Part shown: positions 1 through 9,603 of the stretch, piece by piece | How the letters are laid out: the number at the start of each line of letters is the position of its first letter | How positions within the stretch are numbered: the first letter of the stretch is position 1 | From: Pseudogemmobacter faecipullorum | Lineage (GTDB): Bacteria; Pseudomonadota; Alphaproteobacteria; Rhodobacterales; Rhodobacteraceae | Assembly (NCBI RefSeq): GCF_020539525.1 | Contig: NZ_JACDXX010000004.1 | Location: 1-64,000, forward strand | Reading direction: 5' to 3' | Length of the DNA stretch: 64,000 bases | Position numbers and translations under genes: made by a program | Notes under the pieces: generated by a model | The model's database searches: none | Told to the model about the DNA's origin: nothing | The model's input: the letters and a program-made list of their open reading frames with translations, nothing else

Positions 1-71
1 TAGCCCCGCTCCGTGATCTGAGCGACCGCATCGCGCTTGAAGTCGTCGCAGAAAGTCCCTGTGCCCATCAT
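1..71 (-). CDS. IS3-family transposase OrfA, N-terminal fragment (runs off window)
   Basis: Minus-strand reading from ATG at 71 gives MMGTGTFCDDFKRDAVAQI and onward. This is the start of IS3 OrfA proteins, whose helix-turn-helix opens with an FKRDAV-type motif. AAGGAGG lies a few bases upstream of the start. Only about 23 codons are present, so integrity and the programmed frameshift into OrfB cannot be judged. Confidence 0.7.
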   Translation of the reverse strand, partial: MMGTGTFCDDFKRDAVAQITERG

Positions 72-127
72 GGCCTCCTTGCCTCAAAATTAGCAAAGAA
101 GGCGTCCACGAAACATGGGGCTATTCA
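1..127 (-). mobile_element. IS3-family insertion sequence, left-end fragment
   Basis: The first 127 bases look like the 5' end of an IS3-family element transcribed leftward. Read on the minus strand, the end begins TGAATAGCCCC, typical of IS3-group terminal repeats, followed by a strong ribosome site (AAGGAGG) and an OrfA start. The rest of the element lies outside the window. It interrupts the ATPase pseudogene to its right. The boundary at 127 is inferred from the terminal TG...CA rule of IS3 elements; a target duplication cannot be checked because the other end is missing. Confidence 0.75.
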
Positions 128-732
128 AAGCCAACGCGACGCACGTCTGCTCGCCCTCGCTGAGCACATCATGGACCTTGGCGTTGGGGTTGGCATAGAG
201 CTTCACCTCGTATTGCGGTGAACCAAATCTCCCCCCGAGCGCACGACCTCGACCCGCACCCGATTACCAGCCAGCGCGACGATCTCTTGTGGAAACCGGT
301 CATGATCTCGCAGGCATGTCGTGAGCGACAGGCCTTCTTTAGAATTCGCGTATAGCCAGATTTTCCGGTGCCATTCTGCCCGTAAACTATGGTCAGTCCG
401 GACTCTTCGAAGTTCAGGGTCTGGCCGGTTGCGAGCTGGTTGACACCAGAAACATTTGCGATGCCGGACAGGGAAATCGACTCGCCGGCACCAGGATCAG
501 CTGGCAAATGGTCCTTCGAGAGTGGCTTGGCTGCCAGCGTCACCGTCTGATCGCCATGCTCTTTCTTGCAAAGCGCCAATAATTCCTCGAACGCCTCTTC
601 GTCCGGATAGCCGTTCAGGACAATGCGGCGCAGCGCATCGCGTTGCCATAGCGGGCGGTTCTCCGACCATCCCAGAATTCGTTTAGGGACAGTGTCGTCG
701 CTCTTCACAATATTCGTTCTGTCCGACAGCAC
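128..732 (-). pseudogene. Decayed AAA/ABC-type ATPase gene, internally deleted and cut by an IS
   Basis: From a GTG at 732 the minus strand reads a normal N-terminus through a Walker A motif (GQNGTGKSG, about residues 117-125). Shortly after EIM (near 290) the family sequence is lost. Pieces of a C-terminal region then appear in other frames: QEIVALAGNRVRVEV near 235-285, and QYEVKLYANPNAKVHDV followed by an ABC-signature-like LSEGEQ at 147-164. The coding frame then runs into the IS end at 127. The pattern is a large internal deletion, a further frameshift and IS truncation. Intact relatives are large P-loop ATPases of the AAA_13/RloC-like kind, often linked to defence; that assignment is inference. 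Confidence 0.75.
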
Positions 733-1124
733 CGTATTACCCTCTCTCGCAAAACATACTTATCAAAATCAAAAGACTACAAGCGCTGGGTCAATGACAG
801 AAACCTATTCCTTAGTTGGCTGTTGAAAATGTCAAAGGCGCAAGAAGCCTTTGCGCGCGGATGTATGTGCGACGCTAATGTTAACTAACGTTCGAGGCGG
901 CTCGATAGCTTGCGAGTGCCGCGAACGGCAGCTTTCCACCCTGTCGGTCGTTCCCAAGTCCACCTCGCCGCGGCCCACATAAGCGGCTGCTTGGACAAGG
1001 TTGCTGCGGTTGCCCTGCCGCACTCCCGCAAGTCCGCTTTCCGCCCATAGCCGTCATCTAGCCTGTACCGCAGAGGCAATTGCGAGGGAGTTAAGTTTGA
1101 GGCGCTAAGCATATAGCCAATAAC
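733..1124. other. Non-coding stretch with no recognisable gene
   Basis: No open frame here has a convincing start, ribosome site or family resemblance. The stretch lies between the decayed ATPase gene and the tRNA-Pro terminator, and is probably degraded or intergenic DNA next to an insertion hot spot. Confidence 0.5.
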
Positions 1125-1151
1125 GAAAAAAGCGCCCAAGGGCGCTTTATT
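1125..1151 (-). terminator. Rho-independent terminator of tRNA-Pro
   Basis: Inverted repeat AAAGCGCCC/GGGCGCTTT with a two-base loop. On the minus strand it is followed by a T run. It lies about 60 bp past the 3' end of the leftward tRNA-Pro gene. Confidence 0.75.
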
Positions 1152-1209
1152 TCGTTAGGGAATTCTGACTGAAAAGGCAGAACTATCTGCGTTTTTTCAA
1201 GAGATAAAA

Positions 1210-1286
1210 TGGTCGGAGTGAGAGGATTCGAACCTCCGACCCCCTGCTCCCGAAGCAGGTGCGCTACCAGGCTGCGCTACACTCCG
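1210..1286 (-). tRNA. tRNA-Pro (anticodon CGG)
   Basis: On the minus strand the 5' acceptor arm CGGAGTG pairs with CACTCCG at the 3' end. The anticodon arm is CCTGC-TTCGGGA-GCAGG, giving anticodon CGG. The T arm is GTCGG-AGGTTCGAATC-type. The CCA end is encoded (TGG at 1210-1212 on the plus strand). Length is 77 nt. Confidence 0.95.
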
Positions 1287-1371
1287 ACCGTGAGGGGCGG
1301 GATAAAGCCAGCGCATTGTTTTGGCAAGAGGGGAAGGCAAGAAAATCGTTCCGGATAATGTAAATCCCCAT

Positions 1372-2442
1372 TCAGTCTGCAATATCCGCTGTGGTGAGCA
1401 TCCTACGCACCAGATAGAGCCAGGGCAGCAGCAGCATTAAAGGCGCAAGAGGCAAGCCAGCAGCGATCAGAGGCACAGACATAAGCGGTATAAGACAGGC
1501 AACCGCTGTCACAGAAGATTCTCCGGCCGGGCGGCTCAGAATGAAAAGCGCAAGGCCACCCGCCACTGGTCCGAAATCATAAACCAGCCAGTAGGGGGTC
1601 ACAAGAAAAGTAGCCGTAAGCGTCAGGATGGCGCGCTGCCCCGGATCAGAGCCGCGCCAGAGGGCAAAGAGAGTGGCGGCAAAAACTGGCACTGCCAGCA
1701 GAAGATGTACCGTCAAAGCGGTGCTGCTGCCAGTTCCCAGCCCGCGCAGACTGCCGAAGACCGAAGGCATCATGCCAAGGAAATAGCCAGTGCCCTGGGT
1801 CATAACGGTCGACTGATAGCTCAGTGTCTCAGTCAGATAGCCCTGCCAGGTTGCCGGGCCAAAAATCAGAGCCGAAAGCGCGATCAGCGCTGTAGTCCAG
1901 AGCAGTGTCGACAGAATACAGCGGTAATTTCGCTCGGCCAGCAGCAGGAAGGGCAGGATCAGGCCAAGCTGAGGCTTTATCGTCAGCAGCGCAAAGCACA
2001 AGCCTGCCCCCCAGGGATGTTCCCGCCGGAATGCGAGGCCCGCGAGAAACAGGGAACCGGTCAGATAGCCATTCTGCGCATGTTCCAGATTGCTCAGCAG
2101 AAATGGCAAAACCGCGATTGCCGCAAGCCGGGACACAGAGGCAGCCGGGGCGCAGGCGCGCAAGAAAGCATGCAGCGCCAGAAGATAGAGGCAAAGGGTT
2201 GAGGCGAGAAAAAGCCCCATAGCAGGAAGATAGCTGATCAGGCCCAGAGGCCAGATCAGCAGGAGATAATGCGGTGGGTAGCTCCAGTTATGCCAGGGGT
2301 AATCCTGGCCAAAAGCAGCCTGCATGTGACGAAAGTAAGTGGCATGATCGGCAAAGAGATCCTGGACAGATCCGTCAAGCACAAGCCTGGCGGCAATCCA
2401 GTAATTCGCGAAATCCTTGTTAATCAGCCACTCCCAGTCCAT
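1372..2442 (-). CDS. Integral membrane glycosyltransferase, GT87/DUF2029-like
   Basis: A 356-residue protein with many hydrophobic segments. Features that recall GT87 (DUF2029) polyprenol-phosphate-sugar-dependent transferases are an N-terminal acidic DFANYWIAARLVLDG motif, the loop WSYPPHYLLLIWPLG, and a central TIKPQLGLILPFLLL segment. Such enzymes add mannose or related sugars to glycolipids or glycans at the outer face of the inner membrane. The substrate cannot be told here. It stands alone between tRNA-Pro and leuB in the same orientation as leuB, with 15 bp between them. Confidence 0.7.
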   Translation of the reverse strand: MDWEWLINKDFANYWIAARLVLDGSVQDLFADHATYFRHMQAAFGQDYPWHNWSYPPHYLLLIWPLGLISYLPAMGLFLASTLCLYLLALHAFLRACAPAASVSRLAAIAVLPFLLSNLEHAQNGYLTGSLFLAGLAFRREHPWGAGLCFALLTIKPQLGLILPFLLLAERNYRCILSTLLWTTALIALSALIFGPATWQGYLTETLSYQSTVMTQGTGYFLGMMPSVFGSLRGLGTGSSTALTVHLLLAVPVFAATLFALWRGSDPGQRAILTLTATFLVTPYWLVYDFGPVAGGLALFILSRPAGESSVTAVACLIPLMSVPLIAAGLPLAPLMLLLPWLYLVRRMLTTADIAD

Positions 2443-2457
2443 AGAGGCCGACCTGGA

Positions 2458-3564
2458 TCACAGGCTGGCGTCGAGGGCCGCGAGAATGGCATCGCCCATC
2501 GCCGAGGTGCTGATCGGGCTGCCGCCTTCAGGGCCCAGCAGATCGGCGGTGCGAACGCCGTCAGCCAGTACTTTCTCAACCGCGCTCTCAACCCGGGTCG
2601 CCTCGTCGCCGAGATCGAAGGAATAGCGCAGCGCCATAGCGAAGGAGAGGATGCAGGCGATCGGATTCGCTTTGCCCTGGCCCGCAATATCCGGAGCCGA
2701 GCCATGCACCGGCTCATACATGGCTTTCGGACGGCCATTGGCCATCGGCGCACCCAGCGAAGCCGAGGGCAGCATGCCCAGCGAACCGGTCAGCATCGCA
2801 GCCGCATCCGAGAGCAGATCGCCGAACAGGTTGTCGGTGACGATCACGTCAAACTGCTTCGGCCAGCGGCAGAGCTGCATCGCGCCCGCATCGGCATACA
2901 TATGCGACAGCTCTACATCCTGATAGTCTTTCTGATGCACTTCGGTGACGACATCGCGCCACAGAATGCCCGATTCCATCACATTGGCCTTCTCCATCGA
3001 GCAGACCTTATTGTTGCGGCGACGGGCCAGCTCAAAGGCCGAACGGGCCACACGGGCAATCTCGCTTTCGGTGTAACGCTGGGTGTTGATGCCCACGCGC
3101 TCATTGCCTTCTTTGAAAATGCCGCGTGGCTCGCCGAAATAGACGCCCGAAGTCAGTTCGCGCACGATCATGATGTCGAGACCCGCCACCACATCGCGCT
3201 TCAGCGACGAGAAATCGGCCAGCGCGTCGAAGCACTGCGCCGGGCGCAGGTTCGAGAACAGGTCCATCTCTTTGCGCAGGCGCAACAGGCCGCGCTCAGG
3301 CTTTACCGAGAAATCCAGCACGTCGTATTTCGGGCCGCCAACCGCGCCGAGCAGAACCGCGTCAACCTCCTGGGCCTTTGCCAGGGTGGCATCGGTCAGC
3401 GGCGTGCCATGCGCATCATAGGCTGCGCCACCGACCAGATCTTCGGTGACATCAAAGGGCAGGCCGCGCTTGTCGCCCATCCAGGTGATGATTTTCTTCA
3501 CCTCGGCCATAACTTCGGGACCAATGCCGTCGCCGGCGAGGATCAGCAGGGAAGGGTTGGCCAT
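2458..3564 (-). CDS. leuB: 3-isopropylmalate dehydrogenase
   Basis: A 368-residue cytosolic NAD-dependent beta-decarboxylating dehydrogenase, third step of leucine biosynthesis. The N-terminal GDGIGPEV motif (about 11-18), the central [20 protein letters not shown] block with the Mg-binding aspartates, and the C-terminal [13 protein letters not shown] motif are all present. Length is normal for the family. A GGAG ribosome site precedes the ATG at 3564. leuC/leuD are not adjacent in this window. Confidence 0.95.
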   Translation of the reverse strand: MANPSLLILAGDGIGPEVMAEVKKIITWMGDKRGLPFDVTEDLVGGAAYDAHGTPLTDATLAKAQEVDAVLLGAVGGPKYDVLDFSVKPERGLLRLRKEMDLFSNLRPAQCFDALADFSSLKRDVVAGLDIMIVRELTSGVYFGEPRGIFKEGNERVGINTQRYTESEIARVARSAFELARRRNNKVCSMEKANVMESGILWRDVVTEVHQKDYQDVELSHMYADAGAMQLCRWPKQFDVIVTDNLFGDLLSDAAAMLTGSLGMLPSASLGAPMANGRPKAMYEPVHGSAPDIAGQGKANPIACILSFAMALRYSFDLGDEATRVESAVEKVLADGVRTADLLGPEGGSPISTSAMGDAILAALDASL

Positions 3565-3645
3565 CTGGGCGCTCCGTATCGAAAAGGGTCGAGGCGGGAC
3601 TAGCCCGCCCCGCTGAACGGGTCAAGATTATTGCGGGAATTCCGG

Positions 3646-6360
3646 CTATTCCGCAGCTTTCAGAACGGCGGAGGCAGGATTGTAGTTCAGAATCGGCGCC
3701 AGCCAGCGTTCAGCCTCTTCAGCGGCCATGCCTTTGCGGGCGGCATAATCCTCAACCTGATCGCGCTCGACCCGGGCAACACCAAAATAATAGCTGTCCG
3801 GGTGTCCGATATAGAGGCCCGAAACCGAAGAGCCGGGCCACATTGCCATGCTCTCGGTCAGCTCGACCCCGGCGGTGTTCCCGGCATCCAGCAGTTTAAA
3901 CAGCGTCACCTTTTCGGTGTGATCGGGCTGGGCCGGATAGCCCGGGGCAGGGCGGATACCGGCATAGGGTTCGCCGATCAGCTCCTGCGGGGTGAAGCTC
4001 TCCTCCTTCGCATAGCCCCAGAACTCACGGCGCACCCGCATATGCAGCATCTCAGCCATGGCTTCGGCAAAGCGATCCGCCAGCGCCTTTACCATGATCG
4101 AGGCATAATCATCATTTGCCCGCTCAAACCTGGCGGCAATCTCAATCTCTTCAGGGCCTGCGGTAACCACAAAACCACCGAGGTAATCAGACTGTCCTTC
4201 AGGGGCAACGAAATCAGAGAGGGCGACATTCGGACGGCCCTCGCGCTTGGTGGTTTGCTGGCGCAATGTATGCATCACCGCCAGGGTTTCAGCCCGGTTT
4301 TCGCCGGTATAGAGACGAATATCATCCCCGACCGCATTGGCGGGCCAGAAGCCGAGCACCGCCCGCGGCCGGAACCATTTCTCGCCGATAATCTGCGCCA
4401 GCATAGCTTTGGCATCGGCAAACAGCTGGCGGGCAGCCGCGCCCTGCTTTTCATCCTCAAGGATGCGCGGATAGACCCCCTTCAGCTCCCAGGTCTGGAA
4501 GAAGGGGGTCCAGTCGATAAATCTGGCAATTTCGGCCAGATCCCAGTCGTCAATCACCCGATGGCCGGTGAATTCCGGGGCAGGCACCTGATAGGCGGAC
4601 CAGTCAATTTTCAGCGCATTGGCCCGCGCCGCCGCCAGCGGCAGCCGCTTTTTCGCCAGCTCTGAGCGTTCATGGCGTTCCGCCACCTCGATATATTCAG
4701 CCTGGACAGAGGCGATATATTCGCCCTTGCGCTCGGGACTGAGCAGCTGACTGACCACGCCAACCGCGCGGCTGGCATCAAGCACATAGACCGCCTGGCC
4801 CTTGCTGTAGCGCGGCGCAATTTTAACCGCCGTATGCACTTTCGATGTCGTCGCCCCGCCAATCAGCAGCGGGATGTCAAAACCCTCCCGCTCCATCTCG
4901 GCAGCAAGATGCGCCATTTCATCCAGCGAGGGGGTGATCAGGCCAGAAAGCCCGATGATATCAACCTTTTCCTGCCGCGCGACCTCAAGGATCTTCTGCG
5001 GTGGCACCATCACGCCCAGATCAATAATCTCATAATTATTGCAGGCCAGAACCACGCCGACGATGTTCTTGCCAATGTCATGCACATCGCCCTTCACCGT
5101 CGCCATCAGAACCCGCCCGGCCGATTGCCGCGCCTCACCGCCACTGGCAGCCTTTTCAGCCTCCATCCAGGGCAAGAGAACCGCGACAGCCTGTTTCATC
5201 ACCCGCGCCGATTTCACCACCTGGGGCAGGAACATTTTGCCGGCACCGAACAGATCGCCGACCACATTCATTCCCGCCATCAGCGGGCCCTCAATCACAT
5301 GAAGGGGCCGCTCAGCGGCCAGGCGCGCCTCCTCGGTATCGGCCTCAATAAACTCGGTAATCCCGTTCACCAGGGCATGTTCGAGACGTTTTTCGATGGA
5401 CCAGTCACGCCATTTCAGATCGCGCAGCTTTTCCTCTTTCGGGCCACTGCGGTATCTGTCAGCCAGGTCAAGCAAGCGCTCGGTCGCATCGCTGCGTCGG
5501 TTGAGAACGACATCCTCGCAGGCCTCGCGCAGCTCCGCATCGATCTGATCATAAACCGCCAGCTGCCCGGCGTTCACGATGCCCATATCCATACCGACCG
5601 CGATGGCGTGATAGAGGAAGACAGCATGCATGGCTTCGCGCACCGGCTCATTGCCGCGGAAGCTGAATGACAGGTTAGAGACACCACCCGAAACATGGGC
5701 ATGCGGCAGGTTTTGCCGGATCCAGCGCGTCGCCTCGATGAAATCGACGCCGTAATTATTATGCTCCTCAATCCCCGTCGCGACAGCGAAGACATTGGGA
5801 TCAAAGATAATATCTTCGGGCGGGAAGCCGATTTCCTCTGTCAGAATACGGTAGGCCCGGGCGCAGATCTCGGTCTTGCGCGCGAAACTATCCGCCTGGC
5901 CCTGCTCGTCAAAGGCCATTACCACCACGGCTGCGCCATAGGCGAGGCAAAGGCCGGCGTGATGGCGGAACTGCTCTTCCCCCTCTTTCAGGCTGATCGA
6001 ATTCACGATCGGCTTACCCTGAACGCAGCGCAGACCCGCCTCAATCACCTCCCATTTTGAGCTGTCGATCATCACCGGAACCCGGGCAATATCCGGCTCA
6101 GAAGCGACAAGGTTCAGGAATTCCACCATCGCCGCTTTGGAATCGATCAGCCCCTCATCCATATTGATATCGATGATCTGGGCGCCATTCTCGACCTGAT
6201 CACGCGCGACGGCCAGGGCAGCAGCATAGTCACGATTGGTGATCAGTTTACGGAATTTCGCCGAGCCGGTGACATTCGTCCGCTCTCCGACGTTCACGAA
6301 AGGAATGTCGGGGGTCAGAATAAAGGGCTCAAGACCTGAAAGGCGAAGATAGCGGCTCAT
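3646..6360 (-). CDS. metH: Methionine synthase, folate/cobalamin/activation part of a split MetH
   Basis: A 904-residue protein matching the second to fourth modules of cobalamin-dependent methionine synthase. The pterin-binding barrel occupies about 1-300 ([19 protein letters not shown]). The helical cap domain spans about 325-400. The B12 domain has the cobalt-ligand motif DVHDIG at 425-430. The SAM-binding activation domain follows ([12 protein letters not shown] near its core). The homocysteine-binding module is missing here and is encoded by the preceding gene, whose stop overlaps this ATG by 4 bp, so the two are translationally coupled. Together they total about 1250 residues, close to a one-piece MetH. 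Confidence 0.93.
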   Translation of the reverse strand: MSRYLRLSGLEPFILTPDIPFVNVGERTNVTGSAKFRKLITNRDYAAALAVARDQVENGAQIIDINMDEGLIDSKAAMVEFLNLVASEPDIARVPVMIDSSKWEVIEAGLRCVQGKPIVNSISLKEGEEQFRHHAGLCLAYGAAVVVMAFDEQGQADSFARKTEICARAYRILTEEIGFPPEDIIFDPNVFAVATGIEEHNNYGVDFIEATRWIRQNLPHAHVSGGVSNLSFSFRGNEPVREAMHAVFLYHAIAVGMDMGIVNAGQLAVYDQIDAELREACEDVVLNRRSDATERLLDLADRYRSGPKEEKLRDLKWRDWSIEKRLEHALVNGITEFIEADTEEARLAAERPLHVIEGPLMAGMNVVGDLFGAGKMFLPQVVKSARVMKQAVAVLLPWMEAEKAASGGEARQSAGRVLMATVKGDVHDIGKNIVGVVLACNNYEIIDLGVMVPPQKILEVARQEKVDIIGLSGLITPSLDEMAHLAAEMEREGFDIPLLIGGATTSKVHTAVKIAPRYSKGQAVYVLDASRAVGVVSQLLSPERKGEYIASVQAEYIEVAERHERSELAKKRLPLAAARANALKIDWSAYQVPAPEFTGHRVIDDWDLAEIARFIDWTPFFQTWELKGVYPRILEDEKQGAAARQLFADAKAMLAQIIGEKWFRPRAVLGFWPANAVGDDIRLYTGENRAETLAVMHTLRQQTTKREGRPNVALSDFVAPEGQSDYLGGFVVTAGPEEIEIAARFERANDDYASIMVKALADRFAEAMAEMLHMRVRREFWGYAKEESFTPQELIGEPYAGIRPAPGYPAQPDHTEKVTLFKLLDAGNTAGVELTESMAMWPGSSVSGLYIGHPDSYYFGVARVERDQVEDYAARKGMAAEEAERWLAPILNYNPASAVLKAAE

Positions 6361-7397
6361 TTGCGGACCTCACGGGGCGAAACACCAGCCACGGCGCTGG
6401 CAATGGCCCGGATGTGCTCAGGGGTCGTGCCGCAGCAGCCGCCGAGAATATTGACCAGCCCGGCGCGGGCAAAATCGGCGACCTGGGAAGCGGTCTCCTC
6501 CGGGCTTTCGTCATACTGGCCGAAAGCATTGGGCAGACCGGCATTTGGATAGGCGCAGATCAGCGTATCTGCGACGGCGGCAAGCTCGGCGATATGCGGG
6601 CGCATCGCCGCCGCGCCAAGCGCGCAGTTCAGACCAACCGAAACCGGCCGGGCATGGCGCACCGAATGCCAGAAGGCGGTGGGCGTCTGACCGGAAAGCG
6701 TGCGGCCGGAAGCATCGGTAATCGTGCCGGAAATCATCACCGGCAGCCGCAGTCCAAGCGCGCGAAAGGCCTCTTCACAGGCGAAGATAGCCGCTTTTGC
6801 ATTCAGCGTGTCAAAGATGGTTTCGATCAGGATGATATCCGCGCCGCCCTGGATGAGGGCACCTATCTGCTGCAGATAGGCGAGGCGAAGATCCTCAAAA
6901 CTGACGGCCCGGTAGCCCGGATCATTGACATCCGGGCTCATCGAAGCGGTGCGATTGGTGGGGCCGACCGCCCCGGCAACAAAACGCGGCCGCCCGTCGA
7001 TACTGGTGGCACGGTCAAGGGCCCGCCGCACGATCCGCGCCCCCTCAAAGTTCAGATCATGAACCGCCGCCTCAAGCGCGTAATCAGCCTGTGCGATCGT
7101 TGTTGCCGAAAATGTATTGGTTTCAACGATATCAGCGCCGGCCATCGCATAGTTGAAATGAATATCCTCAATCGCCTGGGGCTGAGTCAGGATTAAAAGA
7201 TCATTATTGCCCTTTTGCGGCCGCTCACTGTGATGACGGCAGGAGCAGCCCGGGCCGCGCCCGTTAAAATCCTCTTCAGCCAGTTCCAGGCTCTGGATCT
7301 GCGTCCCCATCGCGCCATCAAGGATGAGAATACGCTCACGCGCAGCCTTTGCCAGCGCGGCAAAGACCGGAGAGGGCGGCAGAATATAGTTTTGCAT
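6357..7397 (-). CDS. Methionine synthase, homocysteine-binding part of a split MetH
   Basis: A roughly 346-residue homocysteine S-methyltransferase domain protein. It opens with [11 protein letters not shown] and carries the three zinc-ligand cysteines: one in GLNCALGA (about 258) and two in [10 protein letters not shown] (about 321-322). It should supply the zinc-activated homocysteine thiolate that takes the methyl group from the B12 module encoded immediately downstream. ATG at 7397 is preferred over the GTG at 7400. No strong ribosome site is visible. A 28-bp dyad lies 59 bp upstream of the ATG. Confidence 0.9.
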   Translation of the reverse strand: MQNYILPPSPVFAALAKAARERILILDGAMGTQIQSLELAEEDFNGRGPGCSCRHHSERPQKGNNDLLILTQPQAIEDIHFNYAMAGADIVETNTFSATTIAQADYALEAAVHDLNFEGARIVRRALDRATSIDGRPRFVAGAVGPTNRTASMSPDVNDPGYRAVSFEDLRLAYLQQIGALIQGGADIILIETIFDTLNAKAAIFACEEAFRALGLRLPVMISGTITDASGRTLSGQTPTAFWHSVRHARPVSVGLNCALGAAAMRPHIAELAAVADTLICAYPNAGLPNAFGQYDESPEETASQVADFARAGLVNILGGCCGTTPEHIRAIASAVAGVSPREVRK

Positions 7398-7455
7398 CAC
7401 AGTACCACTGGCAGAAACCTGCCTTTCCCCTAGTGCAGGCGCCAGCTGAAGGGAA

Positions 7456-7483
7456 ATTCATAAACATCACAGAGATTATGAAT
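7456..7483. promoter_or_regulatory. Inverted repeat upstream of the split metH, possible operator
   Basis: A perfect 8-bp inverted repeat ATTCATAA-N12-TTATGAAT lies in the AT-rich 97-bp gap between the flgI stop and the metH start. It resembles a binding site for a dimeric regulator. Its place suggests control of methionine synthase, but no regulator can be assigned from sequence alone. Confidence 0.45.
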
Positions 7484-7496
7484 AAATTTGATAATC

Positions 7497-8606
7497 CTAC
7501 TGGATTACAAATTCTGCATGCAGCGCCCCGGCAGCGTGGATACTTTTCAGAATATCGATCATGTCATGCGGACGCACCCCGAGCGCATTCAGCCCGCCGA
7601 TCACTTCTGACAGGCTGGTGCCCCCTGAGACCTCGGCCAGCCTGGTGCCAGATGTCTCAATCTCAGCCGTGCTTCTTGGAACGATAATGGTCTCACCGGC
7701 AGAGAAAGGATCTGGCTGCACCACCAGCGGCAGCTCCTCCACCCGCAGGGTCAGGCTGCCCTGCGCCACCGCGACCCGGCTGATGCGTACATCTTCACCG
7801 ATCACGATTGTGCCCGACCGCTGATCAACCACCACCCGGGCCCGGGTCGCCGGATCGATACGCAAAGTCTCAATCTGTGCCAGGGCATGGGCGGGCGAGC
7901 TGGCATTAAGCCGGTCAAGATCCAGCGCAACCGTGCCTGCATCCAGCATCGTGGCCGCGCGGCGGCCAGTCATTTTGTTGATCGCCTGTTCAATCCGGGA
8001 GGCGGTGGTGAAATCCGCCGTTTTCAGCGCCAGCCGGATGATCGTGACCTGAGTGAAATCAAAGGGAACCTCACGCTCAACCCTTGCGCCGGAAGGAATC
8101 GTCCCCGCGGTCGGAACCCCCTGCACGACGCGGGCGGCCTCCCCCTCGGCCTGTACGCCTCCGGCGATAATCGTTCCCTGGGCAACAGCATAGATCTGAC
8201 CGTCGGCGCCATTCAGCGGGGTCATGATTAAGGTGCCGCCCAGCAGGCTTTTAGCATCGCCAATCGCCGATACCGTAACATCGATCCGCGCACCGGCCCT
8301 GGAAAAAGGCGGCAGGGCTGCGGTCACGAAAACAGCGGCGACATTTTTCGGCCGATATTGCTCGCCGACCACATTCACCCCGAGCCGCTCTAGCAGATTT
8401 GCCATAATTTCTTCGGTGAAGGGCGCGTTACGGATACCATCTCCGGTACCATTCAGGCCGACAACCAGGCCGTAACCCACCAGGTCATTGCCCCGAACGC
8501 CATCAATTTCGACCAGGTCTTTGATCCGGACCGGCTCAGCAAAGGCCATGCCGCCAGGCGCGAGAAAGAAGCTGAATACCAATGCGAAACCGGCCCGGAA
8601 CCTCAT
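7497..8606 (-). CDS. flgI: Flagellar P-ring protein FlgI
   Basis: A 369-residue protein with a cleavable signal peptide (about 1-23, ending AFA). The mature start RIKDLVEIDGVRGNDLVGYGLVVGL is diagnostic of FlgI. It forms the periplasmic P ring around the flagellar rod. It is the last gene of the motB-flgE-flgK-flgL-flgI operon. Its start overlaps the flgL stop by 4 bp. Confidence 0.96.
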   Translation of the reverse strand: MRFRAGFALVFSFFLAPGGMAFAEPVRIKDLVEIDGVRGNDLVGYGLVVGLNGTGDGIRNAPFTEEIMANLLERLGVNVVGEQYRPKNVAAVFVTAALPPFSRAGARIDVTVSAIGDAKSLLGGTLIMTPLNGADGQIYAVAQGTIIAGGVQAEGEAARVVQGVPTAGTIPSGARVEREVPFDFTQVTIIRLALKTADFTTASRIEQAINKMTGRRAATMLDAGTVALDLDRLNASSPAHALAQIETLRIDPATRARVVVDQRSGTIVIGEDVRISRVAVAQGSLTLRVEELPLVVQPDPFSAGETIIVPRSTAEIETSGTRLAEVSGGTSLSEVIGGLNALGVRPHDMIDILKSIHAAGALHAEFVIQ

Positions 8607-9601
8607 CGCAGATAATCCGTCAGCGTAAGGCGGGAGAGCCGCGATGTCAGAGTATAGAAAGCGTTGAGCCGGCTTTCGAGATCTTTCAGCCGGACGGCCG
8701 TCTCATAGGGATCGGCGGCCAGGATCCCGTTGCGGCGGATCTCATGAGCCGATTTTTCAGCGCTGTTGCGGGCCTGTGCGCGCGACAACTGTTGTTCGAT
8801 CATGCCTATGCCTGCCGCAATCTGCAACCTTTCCCCGGCAGAATCTACCAGATCACCGGCAGCCGAGAGGCCAACACTGGCACGCATCGCATGATCACCG
8901 GCAAAAAGGCCGCGGTCGAGCAGGGCCATCTTCATCAGGCCCGACAGGGTGCCCCTGAAGCCAGGATCAAGCGCAGTTACCGGCAAGGCCGCTGTCTCGC
9001 CTTCGGCAATGGCGATGGGCGGGCGTGGATCGCCGCCAAGATAGAGAGATGCATAGCCGCCGGGATCTGCAAGCCAGCTGTTCAGCTGATCAGAGAGCTG
9101 TTCCGCGGTCGTGGCACCCGAAACCGCCGTCTCTGCCGCAAGCAGCAAAGTTGCCGCATCGGGGAGGGGGAGAGATGCCGCCTGAACACCGCCGAACAGC
9201 GACTGGCCTGCCATCTGGCCATTGAGCATAGTGACAGTGGTCTGAAAATCCTGAGCGCCAGCCCGGGCCAATGTGCTCAGCTGACCGGCATTCAGACCAG
9301 CTGAAGCCTGCAGAACCGTGGTTGCCAGGTTTTGCGCCGCGTCATGCATAACTTTTAACGCTTTTTGCATTGCCGTCGCCGTCAGCGACAGGGCTTCGCT
9401 TGCCGCATTGAACCCTGACAGGCGCGCGAGAGCATGATCGGTGGCGGCGAGCAGGCTATAGTCCCCCCCGACGACACGCGTTGCATCAGCATGGCTGCCC
9501 GAGGTCAGCTCCTGCAACGCCGTCTGCAATTGCTGCCGCATCCCGGCGGCCTGGCGCAGCACTGAGGGCCCAGGGAATGAAAGGGGACTGAGCCGGTCCA
9601 T
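8603..9601 (-). CDS. flgL: Flagellar hook-filament junction protein FlgL (flagellin-like)
   Basis: A 332-residue flagellin-like protein. The N-terminal helix (MRQQLQTALQELTSGSHAD) and C-terminal helix (LKDLESRLNAFYTLTSRLSRLTLTDYL) would form the coiled-coil D0/D1 core. Position directly after flgK and before flgI identifies it as the junction protein rather than filament flagellin. It follows flgK with 2 bp between genes. Confidence 0.88.
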   Translation of the reverse strand: MDRLSPLSFPGPSVLRQAAGMRQQLQTALQELTSGSHADATRVVGGDYSLLAATDHALARLSGFNAASEALSLTATAMQKALKVMHDAAQNLATTVLQASAGLNAGQLSTLARAGAQDFQTTVTMLNGQMAGQSLFGGVQAASLPLPDAATLLLAAETAVSGATTAEQLSDQLNSWLADPGGYASLYLGGDPRPPIAIAEGETAALPVTALDPGFRGTLSGLMKMALLDRGLFAGDHAMRASVGLSAAGDLVDSAGERLQIAAGIGMIEQQLSRAQARNSAEKSAHEIRRNGILAADPYETAVRLKDLESRLNAFYTLTSRLSRLTLTDYLR

Positions 9602-9603
9602 CT

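Noticed and set aside
1168-1199. Plus-strand terminator near tRNA-Pro
   Set aside because: The GCAGA/TCTGC stem is only 5 bp, and no plus-strand gene precedes it.
2269-3603. Long open frame opposite leuB
   Set aside because: It is a high-GC antisense shadow. leuB on the other strand has full family motifs and a ribosome site.
7401-7496. SAM-type riboswitch upstream of metH
   Set aside because: The gap is short, AT-rich and dominated by a simple dyad; no known SAM aptamer core was seen.
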